Positions 26,329 to 35,149 of a stretch of DNA of 64,000 nucleotides are shown here, piece by piece (position 1 is the first letter of the stretch; every line of letters begins with the position of its first letter). The notes under the pieces are model-generated. The model was not told where the DNA came from and did not search any database. It was given only the letters and a program-made list of their open reading frames with translations. The stretch lies in the NCBI RefSeq assembly GCF_028368935.1, contig NZ_JAQNDK010000001.1:620001-684000 (forward strand). The letters run 5' to 3'. Position numbers and translations under genes: made by a program. Source of the stretch: Sorangium aterium. Lineage in GTDB: Bacteria; Myxococcota_A; Polyangia; Polyangiales; Polyangiaceae.

Positions 26329-28040
26329 CGGTGCTCCTCCTCTTCTCTTCGATTCGATGTCTCCGCGCCTGTCGCCCGGGCCTTCGCGCTCGAGGCGAAG
26401 GCCGCGTCGAGGGCCGCGAGCGTCCCCGCGCCGACCACGCCGTCGGCGGCGAGGCCGCGCTCGGCCTGGAACTGCTTGACGGCCGCCTCGAGGCCCGGAC
26501 CGAACGCGCCGTCAGCGCCGCCAGGCACGCTCTCGCCCAGCGCGATCAGCGCCTCCTGCAGCGCCTTCACCCCTGGTCCCCTCGCCCCTCTCCGGAGCGC
26601 GCCACGACCCGAGGCGACGCTCTCCAGATCGGGTTGCCCGGCGAGGGGGACGCGCATGAGGCGCGGATCCTTCGGCGGGCTCGGCGCCTCCGGCGGGGGC
26701 GCCGCCGCGGGCACGCCGATCGCGGCGGCGAACGGGTCGTCCTCCGGAGGCCCCGCGGCCTGGAGGAAGGGCTCGTGCAGGCAATCGAGCCCGTCGTCCT
26801 TCATGTGCCGGAAGTAGAGCCGGAACTGCCTGAAGTCCGGGATCCACCTGTACCTGCGCGCCTTGCCGTAGAAGTAGCGGCCCACGAGCGCGGCGAGGCG
26901 CCGGTCGCGCTCCTCCGACGGCGACCCGGCGCCGAGCTGCGGTACGGCCCACTCGAGACACCCGATCACGTACCCGGGCGCCCAGTGCTTGAGGTGCGCG
27001 ATCAGGTTGAACAGCGCCTGCGTCGCGATCGCGTCGGCGCCGCAGATGTTGCCCGAGCCATCCATGAACGTGCGGAGCTGGGCCTCGGTCACCGCGTCGC
27101 GCGTGGCGGGGTCCCTGGCCAGGTCGATCAGCAGGTGGAGGAGCGGGGCGGAGCGGCGCAGGATCTCGAGCGCTTCCTTGCCTCCCGTGACGACCATGCC
27201 GGAGGCGAGATCGACGACGTCGTACACGTTGCTGCCGCGGTAGCGGACGCCGGCCGCGCCCAGCGCCTCGCGCACGGCGTCGGTCGCGATCGCGCGCTCC
27301 ATCACCTTGCCCAGCCAGCCGCGACCGCCCCAGCCCGTCCCCCAGGTGACGATCTGATCATCGTAGGTGTTGATGGCGGCCGTGCTGCCCTCGCGCGCCT
27401 GGAGCGCGCGAAAGGCAAGGATCTTCCGCCGATCGGCGGGGCTCGCCTTCGCCGCCCGGGCGTCGAAATACCCGTGCAGGTAGGCGAGGTGAGCCTTGTC
27501 CGCGCTGCCCGTGTAGATGTGCCCTGCGCCCCAGGGCTTGAGCCCCGGCTCGACCGGCACGGCGGCGCGGAACTGCGCGATCTCGACGGTGAGATCCTCG
27601 GGCAGGGCGCTCGCTGCCTCTGCCGCACCGGAGCCGCGCGCATGATCCTCCCAGACCGGGAAATCGCCGCCCGCGAACGAGAGGGCCCCGCCCGGGCCCC
27701 CCCTGGCCCGGGCGGGATCGGGGCCGGGCGCGGGGAGCGACAGGTCCGCGTACGCGGCGGAGGATCGGAGCTCGGCCACGCCCGCGAGCGAGGTCTGGAT
27801 CTGCTCCAGCAGCGCGGCGTAGAGCTCCGCGCGCCGGGCCTCCTCGATCTCGTCGAGCCCGATCTCCCAGGTGTACGACGCGCCCTTCCCGCGCACGATC
27901 CGGTGCGCGAAGAGCGCCGGATCGAGCGTGGGAAAGGCTCCGAGCGCGAAGGCCGAGGTGCGTGAGAGCAGGGCTCGCTCGACCTCCTCCGCGTCGCCCC
28001 GCGTGGCGGTGAACTCGAACAGGAAGACATTCCGTGACAT
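26325..28040 (-). CDS. putative peptidoglycan hydrolase with C-terminal PG_binding_1 domain
   Basis: About 571 aa from ATG 28040, chosen because AAAGGGA lies about 7 bases upstream; an earlier ATG at 28100 would run over the palindrome at 28101. Residues about 482-548 (RRGARGPGVKALQEALIALG to VVGAGTLAALDAAF) are a clear peptidoglycan-binding domain of the PG_binding_1 type. The middle of the protein has AREGSTAAINTYDDQIVTWG (E218, D227), which resembles the active-site region of lysozyme-superfamily muramidases or chitosanases; I treat this as a tentative hydrolase domain. There is no signal peptide. It is the first gene of the leftward accessory operon, 60 bases downstream of palindrome copy 2. 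It could be a lysis factor for particle release or a delivered effector. Confidence 0.6.
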   Translation of the reverse strand: MSRNVFLFEFTATRGDAEEVERALLSRTSAFALGAFPTLDPALFAHRIVRGKGASYTWEIGLDEIEEARRAELYAALLEQIQTSLAGVAELRSSAAYADLSLPAPGPDPARARGGPGGALSFAGGDFPVWEDHARGSGAAEAASALPEDLTVEIAQFRAAVPVEPGLKPWGAGHIYTGSADKAHLAYLHGYFDARAAKASPADRRKILAFRALQAREGSTAAINTYDDQIVTWGTGWGGRGWLGKVMERAIATDAVREALGAAGVRYRGSNVYDVVDLASGMVVTGGKEALEILRRSAPLLHLLIDLARDPATRDAVTEAQLRTFMDGSGNICGADAIATQALFNLIAHLKHWAPGYVIGCLEWAVPQLGAGSPSEERDRRLAALVGRYFYGKARRYRWIPDFRQFRLYFRHMKDDGLDCLHEPFLQAAGPPEDDPFAAAIGVPAAAPPPEAPSPPKDPRLMRVPLAGQPDLESVASGRGALRRGARGPGVKALQEALIALGESVPGGADGAFGPGLEAAVKQFQAERGLAADGVVGAGTLAALDAAFASSAKARATGAETSNRREEEEHR

Positions 28041-28100
28041 GGCAGGTCCCTTTCGGCGGTGACGTCTCCGTATGAAACCGACGAGACCTGGTGTCGTCAC

Positions 28101-28116
28101 CTTAAGAGAAATTAAA
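28101..28116. promoter_or_regulatory. eCIS-cluster palindrome, copy 2
   Basis: CTTAAGAGAAATTAAA, matching the consensus CTTAA-N6-TTAAG except for the last base. It lies 60 bases upstream of the start of the leftward accessory operon (28040) and beyond the end of the DUF4157 gene. It shares the extended left flank CAC with copy 1. Confidence 0.6.
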
Positions 28117-28270
28117 CGGGTGTTCCTTCAAGCTCGGCCGGCGCGGCGCGCGTCGAGGAGCGCGGCGCGGTGCTTCACCGAGCCGGCGACAGCGAAGGTC
28201 GGCTCCCAGGCAAGCGCCTTGTCCCACGCGTTCGCCCGCGCCCGTTTGGTTCGACGCCGGGCCGGAGAGC

Positions 28271-29944
28271 TCAATACTCCGCGTCGTAATCGTCCTGGTT
28301 CACAGTCGTGCGCCAGGGCCTGGCGTGGTTATAGGTCGGAAACCAGTAGACCGCGCTGCAGGTGAACGTCTCGGGGAAGAGACGGTGGCCCACAGCTCTG
28401 AGGAGGGCGATCCCGGCCTGCTCGTTCTGGATCGCTTGAGTATCTTGCTGCTTCGGCGGCTTCTGTTGCTCCTGGGTGATGAGGTTATCACCATACTGGA
28501 TGTTCCCCATCAGGAACGCAGGCAAATGCGGGTGACGCTTATAGGTATAATTGGGAACGACCGTGTACGTGATCACTTTCGGCCATGGCAGGGACACATT
28601 GTTGAGCGTGGTCTCATCCAGGAAGTGCGTCACCCCCGGGTATTGCGTCGTCGGCTTCGCCCCGGGGATATCAAGAGCGCTGTTGTTCCAGGCCAAGAGG
28701 CTACTCGCACTGCCGGGGGGCTGGAACTGGAACGGCGGGTTGGCGACGAGGTTGGTCTCATACTTCAGGGCGTTTCCCGAGGTCGCCCTTTGCATCGACT
28801 GGCGGATCGGGTTCTCGACGAGGTTATAGTGCAGCTGGGTGTTCGACTTCGCCGAGCCCATGAAGATGTTCTCGGCGCGGTTGTTCGTTTGCGCGTGCGG
28901 AGCGAAATTGTGATTGATCGCGTGCATCGCCGTCGCTGCGTTCTGCTGGTTGTTCGCCCGGACCAGGCCCGCGTCGATCAACCGGATCTCCTCGAAGTCG
29001 AGCGGCGCCCCGGGCGAGGAGCCGCCGCCGGTGTTGCTCACCATCTTCTCGAGGTTGACGGCGTTCCCACTGGTGCCGCCTCCCGGATATACAAGACCGT
29101 TCTCGATGAGGACATCGAGCTGCAGCCCTCGGAACCTCGGGCCTTGATAGTTTGCTTGGTTCTGATGGAAGGGGTTGAACGCCGAATTGCGCCTCTGGAT
29201 GACCCCGGTGGCACACTGGACGGCCGCTTGCTGCCCGTCCGGACGGCTGCTCGCCGATGGAGGCGCAGAGGGCGTTTGCTGCCCGCCGCAGCTCTCTCCC
29301 CTCGCCGCCTTCGCCCCCATCACGTCCGCCTCCGCCTCCAGCGCCGGCGCGTCGTTGAGCGCTATCCCCTTGTACTGCGCCGTCGCCTGCACGCGCCCCG
29401 CCCGCTGCTGCACCACGTGCGCGAGCTCGTGCCCGAGCAGCTCCTGCCCCTGCCTCGTCTCCGGCGCCCACCGCCCCGGCGCCACGTGGATCTCGCTCCC
29501 CTGCGTGTACGCGAGCGCTCCCAGCGCCGTTGCGCGCGACGATCTCGGGTGCACCCGAACGCCGGAGAAGTCGGTCCCGAACGCCGCCTCCATCTTGGCC
29601 TTCACCGGCGACGGGATGCCCGTGGAGTTGACGGCGCGGTCCGGTCCGCTCCCGGTCCCCACGCCGGGCCCAGCCGCCTTCGCCTGGATCGCCGATCCGC
29701 CCGGCGCGCCCGGGCTCTCCTGCGTGACGCGGTCGCCCACCGCCCGCGTTCGCCCTGTGGCCGCGGCCGCAACGAACTCAGCCCCGAACGCCCGCTCCAG
29801 CGCCGCTCGTGCCGACTCGGCCGGCGGTCGTGCGGGCGGCGTCGTTCGCCGCTGCACGAGCGGCGGCGCCGGAGGGCGGGCCCGCGAGGTGCGCGTGGCG
29901 CTCTGCGAGGTCTTCGGAGTGGATCGGTCAACAGCGATTTGCAT
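28271..29944 (-). CDS. DUF4157-domain protein with divergent low-GC C-terminus, candidate eCIS cargo/toxin
   Basis: The protein has 557 aa. The N-terminal ~100 residues are disordered (Pro, Ala, Ser, Thr). Residues about 108-215 form a DUF4157 domain: [20 protein letters not shown], then [14 protein letters not shown] with the zinc-protease-like HELAH (172-176), then [13 protein letters not shown]4157 is strongly associated with eCIS loci and often precedes toxin domains. The C-terminal ~310 residues (with [19 protein letters not shown] and AINHNFAPH) are unrecognised. The DNA for this half falls to about 50-55% GC (for example 28501-28620) while the N-terminal half is about 75%, as expected for a swapped-in polymorphic toxin domain. 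It is the last gene of the particle operon. The start has GAGGAG upstream. Confidence 0.75.
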   Translation of the reverse strand: MQIAVDRSTPKTSQSATRTSRARPPAPPLVQRRTTPPARPPAESARAALERAFGAEFVAAAATGRTRAVGDRVTQESPGAPGGSAIQAKAAGPGVGTGSGPDRAVNSTGIPSPVKAKMEAAFGTDFSGVRVHPRSSRATALGALAYTQGSEIHVAPGRWAPETRQGQELLGHELAHVVQQRAGRVQATAQYKGIALNDAPALEAEADVMGAKAARGESCGGQQTPSAPPSASSRPDGQQAAVQCATGVIQRRNSAFNPFHQNQANYQGPRFRGLQLDVLIENGLVYPGGGTSGNAVNLEKMVSNTGGGSSPGAPLDFEEIRLIDAGLVRANNQQNAATAMHAINHNFAPHAQTNNRAENIFMGSAKSNTQLHYNLVENPIRQSMQRATSGNALKYETNLVANPPFQFQPPGSASSLLAWNNSALDIPGAKPTTQYPGVTHFLDETTLNNVSLPWPKVITYTVVPNYTYKRHPHLPAFLMGNIQYGDNLITQEQQKPPKQQDTQAIQNEQAGIALLRAVGHRLFPETFTCSAVYWFPTYNHARPWRTTVNQDDYDAEY

Positions 29945-30030
29945 GAGACTCTCCTCGGCGCGGGCGGAGAAACGAGGCGGCCCCGCGCGTCACCGCCAGG
30001 CGTGCAAGCGTGCGTTCAGCGAAGCCCCGG

Positions 30031-31542
30031 TCACCACTCCACAGAGAGCGGCGCCTCCATCCAGGGCTGCTTCACCCAGCTCATCCCCCAGGGAAACCGA
30101 TCCAGCACCACGTCGTACGAGGCCCGCTCCACGCGGAGGAGCCACGCGCCGTCACGCGCAGAGAGCGCGCCCTTGCGGATCAAGAACGAGCCACGGAATC
30201 CGGCGATCGACATCTCCCCCAGGATCGGCGCGCTCGCGATCGCCGCCGTGAGCAGGTTGAGGCACTCCTCGGCCTCTGCCTCGGTGACCGGAGGACCGAA
30301 GTCGAAGACCTCTGTCATTCGCATGCCAGAGAGCACGCGGGCCAGGGGCAGCTGGTACTCGGCCGGCTCGAGCTCCCCCGTGCAGAGGTGCTGGAGCAGG
30401 CCGGCCGCGCGGTGGAGGGCGCGCCGATCCTTGAACTGCGTGTCGGCAAAGAGACCCAGGCGCTCGAACAGGTGCCCGAGGAAGGGCCAGAGCACCACCA
30501 GCCCGGCGCTGTCCAGGTAGACCTCGTCGGCGTCGCTGTACGCTGGATCGACGGACAGCTCCTGGTCCGCGGCCGCGGCCCCCGGATCGCTCGACGGATG
30601 CTCTCCCCGCGTCTCGCGGACCGGCCGCTCGACGACCGCGCCGGGGCTCTGCCCGACCGTTCCCGGCGCGGCTGCGCCGGGACGCTGCATGACCGCCCCC
30701 AGCGCGCCCGGCCAGGCCGATGGGCTCGGCCCCAGAGGCGCGTGCAGCCCCGCAAGGAGAGCCCCGAGCGTCACGCCGGCCTCCAGCGCGATCCGGGCCA
30801 GCGCGTCGCGAAAGAAGCCCACCCGCCCGTCGCTCGGGCTCTCCTCGAGGCACGCTGTCCGCAGCGCGCCCGTCCAGACGCACGCCCGGAAGCCGTCCGG
30901 CGTGGCGCCAGCGACCGCCCGGTGCGCGCGCAGCAGGGCGACGAGCTCCACCGGCATCGAAGGGAGGTCGGCCTGCGAGGACGCCGCGAGAGCGTCGAAC
31001 AGCGCCCAGAGCTGCGCGTCGCGGCAGTGGCGGACGATCCTCGTCAGCGCGCCGCCTTCGCGCTCGAGCGCCCGGATCAGCGCCGCGAGCGGGCGCGCCG
31101 CGCGCTCCAGGAGCAGCCCCAGGGTCTCGTCCAAGAGCAGCGGTCGCGCGCTGTCCGCCCACCAGGGGAGCGCGCCGGTGCGGGCGAAGAACGCCACGAG
31201 CTCCAGCCGGGAGACCACCTCGGGATCTCCGCCCCGGAGCGCGGTCTTCTCGTCCTCCTCGCGGATCCGCGCGGCCAGCGCCTCGCGCAGCAGCGGGTCG
31301 AGCTTGTCGACCAGGTCGCGCTCCAGGTGGTCGGGATCGATCCGCCCGAGATCCACCTCGACCAGCGCGATCCGCTGGAGGCGATCCGGAGCGCCGAGCT
31401 CGGTGCAACACCGATCGATGACCGCCTCGAGGCGCTCGGCGTGGATGCGGCCGAGCTCGGTTTGCAGCCGCCACGCCGCCTCGCGATCCTGGACGGTCAC
31501 CTCCAGGATCTGCCGGCGGATCTGATCGCGCGGCGCGGTCAC
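30031..31542 (-). CDS. contractile injection system tape-measure protein (Afp14-like)
   Basis: About 503 aa from GTG 31542, which overlaps the TGA of the upstream gene (GTGA). The N-terminus [20 protein letters not shown] and the C-terminal block ([19 protein letters not shown], then VEW) are the hallmarks of the CIS tape-measure family, which sets tube length. Between them are long helices and a Pro/Ala-rich linker near residues 295-350 (ATG-free, rich in PGA). Its size is small beside Afp14 of Serratia (above 2000 aa), suggesting either a shorter particle or a divergent length-control mechanism. It lies between the beta-rich unknown protein and the DUF4157 gene in the particle operon. Confidence 0.8.
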   Translation of the reverse strand: MTAPRDQIRRQILEVTVQDREAAWRLQTELGRIHAERLEAVIDRCCTELGAPDRLQRIALVEVDLGRIDPDHLERDLVDKLDPLLREALAARIREEDEKTALRGGDPEVVSRLELVAFFARTGALPWWADSARPLLLDETLGLLLERAARPLAALIRALEREGGALTRIVRHCRDAQLWALFDALAASSQADLPSMPVELVALLRAHRAVAGATPDGFRACVWTGALRTACLEESPSDGRVGFFRDALARIALEAGVTLGALLAGLHAPLGPSPSAWPGALGAVMQRPGAAAPGTVGQSPGAVVERPVRETRGEHPSSDPGAAAADQELSVDPAYSDADEVYLDSAGLVVLWPFLGHLFERLGLFADTQFKDRRALHRAAGLLQHLCTGELEPAEYQLPLARVLSGMRMTEVFDFGPPVTEAEAEECLNLLTAAIASAPILGEMSIAGFRGSFLIRKGALSARDGAWLLRVERASYDVVLDRFPWGMSWVKQPWMEAPLSVEW

Positions 31543-33131
31543 GGCGCTGTCGCCGCGGGTTCGGGGGCAGCGCCGAGCTCGCCGGGCGGGGCCTCCGCGG
31601 CGACCGGGGTCACCGTGACCGATCGCTTGGCGACCCACCCGATCCCGGTGCGGGCCTTGATGGCCATCACGTCCACCGCGCCGCCGAGGGGCAGCGGCGC
31701 GATGTCCACCAGGGGATCGAGCGGGCGCACGTGCGCCGGATCCAGGGCCGCAGGCGCCGGCGGTTCGCGCGTGATCACGAGATCCATCTCGACCCGGAGC
31801 CCCCGGCGCGGAACCTTGTCGGCCCCTTCCGGCTCGGTCGCCGCGACGCCCTTGTTCATCGACGGGTACCGCTCGTCGCGCCGGTGGAAATACGCCGGCA
31901 GGCCGAGCTCGCTGGCCTCGTTGCTCGGGTAGAAGTGGTAGAAGACCCCGGGCTGGCCGCCCGAGACGAGCAGCGTGCCGCTCGCGCCGCCGGCGTTCGC
32001 CGAGATCTGCAGCACGAGCGGGGACGCCGGCTCCGGCCTCACCGGGACGACCGCCGCCTGCTCGAGCTGCACCGCCGACTCGAGCGACGCGCCGGTCACC
32101 GTGTGGATCTTGCGCGCCTGCACCACGACGATGCTGTCGTCCAGGAGCGGCCCCACGCCGAGCTCCAGGACGCCGCCGTTGCCCGGCATCGCGTCCCCGT
32201 GCTGCACGGAGCCGGCCGGCGCCTGCCAGAGCGCAGGAGGCCGCGGGGTGTACACCTCGACGCCGGACGTGCCGGGGACGGCGATCGCCACGAGGGCAGA
32301 CCCCGCGTCGGGCACGAAGTCCACGGTGGAGAGCGCGCGGACGTGGGCGCTGTAAAGCACGTTCGGCTGACTCCCAGCGATGGAGATCGTGGCGCTGCCC
32401 TGCGGCAGGACCGGTGATCCGGCGGCCGACACCGCGAGATCCCGATCGGCGCGGACCGCGATCGGCAGCTCCGCGGCGAGCACCGCGTGGAGCGGGGCGC
32501 GCCCTTCGCCCTCGTCGAACGTCCTCTGGACGTCGACCCGGATCACCGTGTCTTCGGTCACCCGACGGACCGTCAGCGTGATGGCGCCGTCCTTGTTCCC
32601 GCTCACGCGCTCGGGGGGCGTCATGGGGATCGGGCTCCCCGCGCCGTCGATCAGCCCATAGGTCGCGCCCGCCTGGCTGCCCGAGATGCTCACCAGAACG
32701 CGGCTCCCGTGGTCGACGAGGCGAGGCACCTCGGCGATCTCGGGCGTCGAGACAGGGAGATCCGTGGCAAGCCCCACCTTCACCGTCGCGGTCTGGAACA
32801 GGAAGGTCTCGCGCCTCAACGGAGCGAGCTTCTTTGCGTGGATCCGGAAGGTCTTGTCCGCCCTGTCGATGATCGGCCCCTTGAGGACCGCCTTCTCCCC
32901 GGTCCCGTCCACGGAGCAGGCGGGCACCACCGGCGCGTCTCCGTCGAACAGCTCGTACCTGACGCCCGCCTGGGCGGGATCGAGGATGATCTCGCAGGGG
33001 GCGCCCACGTTCACGGTGAGCTGCGCTTCTTGAACGTTCACGTCCCGGATCGGGGTGGTCTCCCCGAGCCCGAGGAGATCGATGAGCCGGTCCCGGGCGC
33101 AGCGCACGTCGATAGGTCTCGCGGTGGACAT
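31539..33131 (-). CDS. beta-rich eCIS operon protein of unknown function
   Basis: About 530 aa from ATG 33131 (MSTARPIDVRC), 4 bases after the second baseplate gene; a longer frame start would overlap that gene. I do not recognise a family. At least three segments repeat one pattern: a short strand, then GVRYELFDGDAPV, ATYGLIDGAGSPI or VFYHFYPSNEASE, each following an ISGSQAG-like or VSGGQPG-like turn. This suggests tandem Ig-like or beta-sandwich domains of roughly 90-110 residues. There is no signal peptide or membrane segment. Its place between baseplate and tape-measure genes implies a structural role, for example a baseplate accessory, cage or fibre-network protein. Confidence 0.65.
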   Translation of the reverse strand: MSTARPIDVRCARDRLIDLLGLGETTPIRDVNVQEAQLTVNVGAPCEIILDPAQAGVRYELFDGDAPVVPACSVDGTGEKAVLKGPIIDRADKTFRIHAKKLAPLRRETFLFQTATVKVGLATDLPVSTPEIAEVPRLVDHGSRVLVSISGSQAGATYGLIDGAGSPIPMTPPERVSGNKDGAITLTVRRVTEDTVIRVDVQRTFDEGEGRAPLHAVLAAELPIAVRADRDLAVSAAGSPVLPQGSATISIAGSQPNVLYSAHVRALSTVDFVPDAGSALVAIAVPGTSGVEVYTPRPPALWQAPAGSVQHGDAMPGNGGVLELGVGPLLDDSIVVVQARKIHTVTGASLESAVQLEQAAVVPVRPEPASPLVLQISANAGGASGTLLVSGGQPGVFYHFYPSNEASELGLPAYFHRRDERYPSMNKGVAATEPEGADKVPRRGLRVEMDLVITREPPAPAALDPAHVRPLDPLVDIAPLPLGGAVDVMAIKARTGIGWVAKRSVTVTPVAAEAPPGELGAAPEPAATAP

Positions 33132-33135
33132 GGTT

Positions 33136-35127
33136 CTACGAGCTCCGCTCCTCCAGGTGTACGCCCAACGTCGCGGCGAGGACCTCCCGCCGCTTCTGCA
33201 ACCACTGCCCGTGAGCCGTCCGGAACGCCGCCCACGCGTCGGCCGCCATCCAGAGCACATACGGTGTCAGGTGGGCCGGCGTCTCCGCGCGGAGGGTGTT
33301 CTCGACGAGCTGCTTGAACGCTGGATCGCTGAATCGCCCCACCCCGTCGGGGAGGACGAACGTCAATCGCAGCGAGTAAGGGTCCTTCTCCCGCGCGGCC
33401 GAGAGCAGCGCGGGCGGCCTGTCCGTTGGCGGGTCCGTCGGCCCGGGGCGCTCCTGCTTCTCGTCGCCCGGCATCGGGCGGAGCAGGATGTGCTCGACGA
33501 CGGTGATCTCCTCACCTCCGGCGAGCCCGAGCGTGACGCGGAGCCGCTCCTCCAGCCCCGACATGTTGGCGGGGCCAGCGGGCGCGAGGCCGTCGAACCC
33601 CGTCCCCCGCGCGCTGCTGATCCGGGGATATCGCTGCAAGAGGCGCTCCTTGCGCCGCGCTCGCTCCGCCGGAGAGATCAGCGCGGAGGCCGCATCGTGA
33701 CCGCCGATCGGCTCGGCAAAGCGGGCCAGGAGGTGATTCAAGAAGCGGTTCTTCCGCTCCAGGGAGGCGACCTCGGCCGGGGTCTCCACGAGCTCGCCGA
33801 GCCGGGCCCGGTGCGCTTCGTCGAGCGCGCGGATCTCCTCGAGCCGGAGGCCGGGCTGGTCCAGCGCCTGCGTGAAATACGTCCGCGCGCCGCCGCCGTG
33901 GGAGAACAGATCCTTGACGTGGGCGAGCTGCGCGAACGCGTTGGCGAGGAGCTGATCGAAGAACATCAGGTACGCCGCGAGCTGCCGCGCCTGCGCCTTG
34001 CGCGCGGGCGTCGCCGAGTCGGGCAGCCCCGCCTCGCCGACCCCGTAGAGCATCGGGAGGTGCTGCCGTACCGAGGTGTACGCGCCGACGTTCCGGTCGC
34101 GCCCCTCGGGCACCGCGAGCGCGCTGTCGCCCGCGCCCTGGGGGGCGTCCGGCGCCCTCGCCGGCTTCGCCTGGGCGATCACCCGCCCGGCGCTCATCAG
34201 GGTGATGATGGATGCATCGAAGTTCATCCTCGGGACCCGATCCGGGTCGACCGGCAGGGACCACTCCTCCTTGGCGCCGCCCGTGGAGACGCGGATCCGG
34301 CTCACCGCCCGCACCGCCGCGATGTCCGTGATCGCGCGCATCAGATCGGAGGTGTGGATCACGGTCCGCCGCGTCGCGTTCGCCAGCACCTCGTCGGAGA
34401 GGAACCCGTGCTCGAGCCGGGGCCCCTCGAACATCGCGTCGACGCGGATGCCGGCGTCCAGCAACCGCGAGAGCGTCGCGAAGGGGATGGGCGGCGAGAT
34501 CTCGTCGGCGATCGCGCGGCCGATCTCGTTCAGGAGCGCCGCGGGGTCGTCCACCGGCGTGATCTCCACGGTGGCCTCGACCTGGATGAGCTGCGGCTCC
34601 AGCACCGTGATCTCGGCGAAGTCCTCGCACAGGGGGCGGTTCTGGTGGAGCCTTCGAGCGACCCTGGCCCTGACCTGGGTGCCCTGGCCGTGCTCCGACG
34701 CCTCGATGAGGACGCGGTAGAGGCCGCGCAGGCGGACCGGGTCGGAGGCGATGTCCTTGGGCGCGAGGCGTATCTCCCGCTCCACGGGAAGAGTGTAGAG
34801 CTGGAGCGCGTCCGCCGTGGCCGGCTCGACCCAGGCGTTCTTGACGCCTTCCACGTCGAGGACGAGCCGGCGGAGGTCGGCTGGCGTCACCGGGTGCGAG
34901 GTGAGGATCTCCGCCGGCAGGTGGAGGCTCCGGTACGGATCGTCCCCGCCGTCGGCGAGCAGATCCGGGATCTCGTACCCGGCGCGGTAGCCGAGATCCG
35001 AGAGGGCATAACAGAGCTGCTCCAGGAGTGTGATCCCCGGATCGTGAGCGTTGAAGTCCGTCCATCGCCCGCCGGTCATCCGCTCGAGCTGGCGGATTCC
35101 CTCTTGGCGCAGAAGAGCGTAGTCCAT
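33136..35127 (-). CDS. second baseplate J-family protein (Afp12-like)
   Basis: The protein has 663 aa. The N-terminus carries the wedge signature TDFNAHDPGITLLEQLCYAL, as in phage gp6/baseplate J and Afp11/12 proteins. A mid-protein segment (PMLYGVGEAGLPDSATPARK, then QLAAYLMFFDQLLANAFAQL) is characteristic of the Afp12 class. A late VVEHILLRPM segment and a C-terminal LTPYVLWMAADAWAAFRTA block complete it. It forms the baseplate wedge ring with the larger gp6-like protein encoded at 36519-40733. Gene order is unusual in that the fibre gene separates the two wedge genes. Confidence 0.85.
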   Translation of the reverse strand: MDYALLRQEGIRQLERMTGGRWTDFNAHDPGITLLEQLCYALSDLGYRAGYEIPDLLADGGDDPYRSLHLPAEILTSHPVTPADLRRLVLDVEGVKNAWVEPATADALQLYTLPVEREIRLAPKDIASDPVRLRGLYRVLIEASEHGQGTQVRARVARRLHQNRPLCEDFAEITVLEPQLIQVEATVEITPVDDPAALLNEIGRAIADEISPPIPFATLSRLLDAGIRVDAMFEGPRLEHGFLSDEVLANATRRTVIHTSDLMRAITDIAAVRAVSRIRVSTGGAKEEWSLPVDPDRVPRMNFDASIITLMSAGRVIAQAKPARAPDAPQGAGDSALAVPEGRDRNVGAYTSVRQHLPMLYGVGEAGLPDSATPARKAQARQLAAYLMFFDQLLANAFAQLAHVKDLFSHGGGARTYFTQALDQPGLRLEEIRALDEAHRARLGELVETPAEVASLERKNRFLNHLLARFAEPIGGHDAASALISPAERARRKERLLQRYPRISSARGTGFDGLAPAGPANMSGLEERLRVTLGLAGGEEITVVEHILLRPMPGDEKQERPGPTDPPTDRPPALLSAAREKDPYSLRLTFVLPDGVGRFSDPAFKQLVENTLRAETPAHLTPYVLWMAADAWAAFRTAHGQWLQKRREVLAATLGVHLEERSS

Positions 35128-35149
35128 CGTAGGGCTCCAGGTGTCGCGC

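Noticed and set aside
21907-26817. A 1636-codon plus-strand frame opposite the accessory operon
   Set aside because: Shadow of the caspase-fold, phosphoesterase and papain-like genes; low-complexity Arg/Ala/Gly protein.
28040-28100. A longer start (ATG 28100) for the PG-binding hydrolase gene
   Set aside because: The extra 20 residues are Arg-rich, lack a ribosome site and abut palindrome copy 2; ATG 28040 has a good ribosome site.
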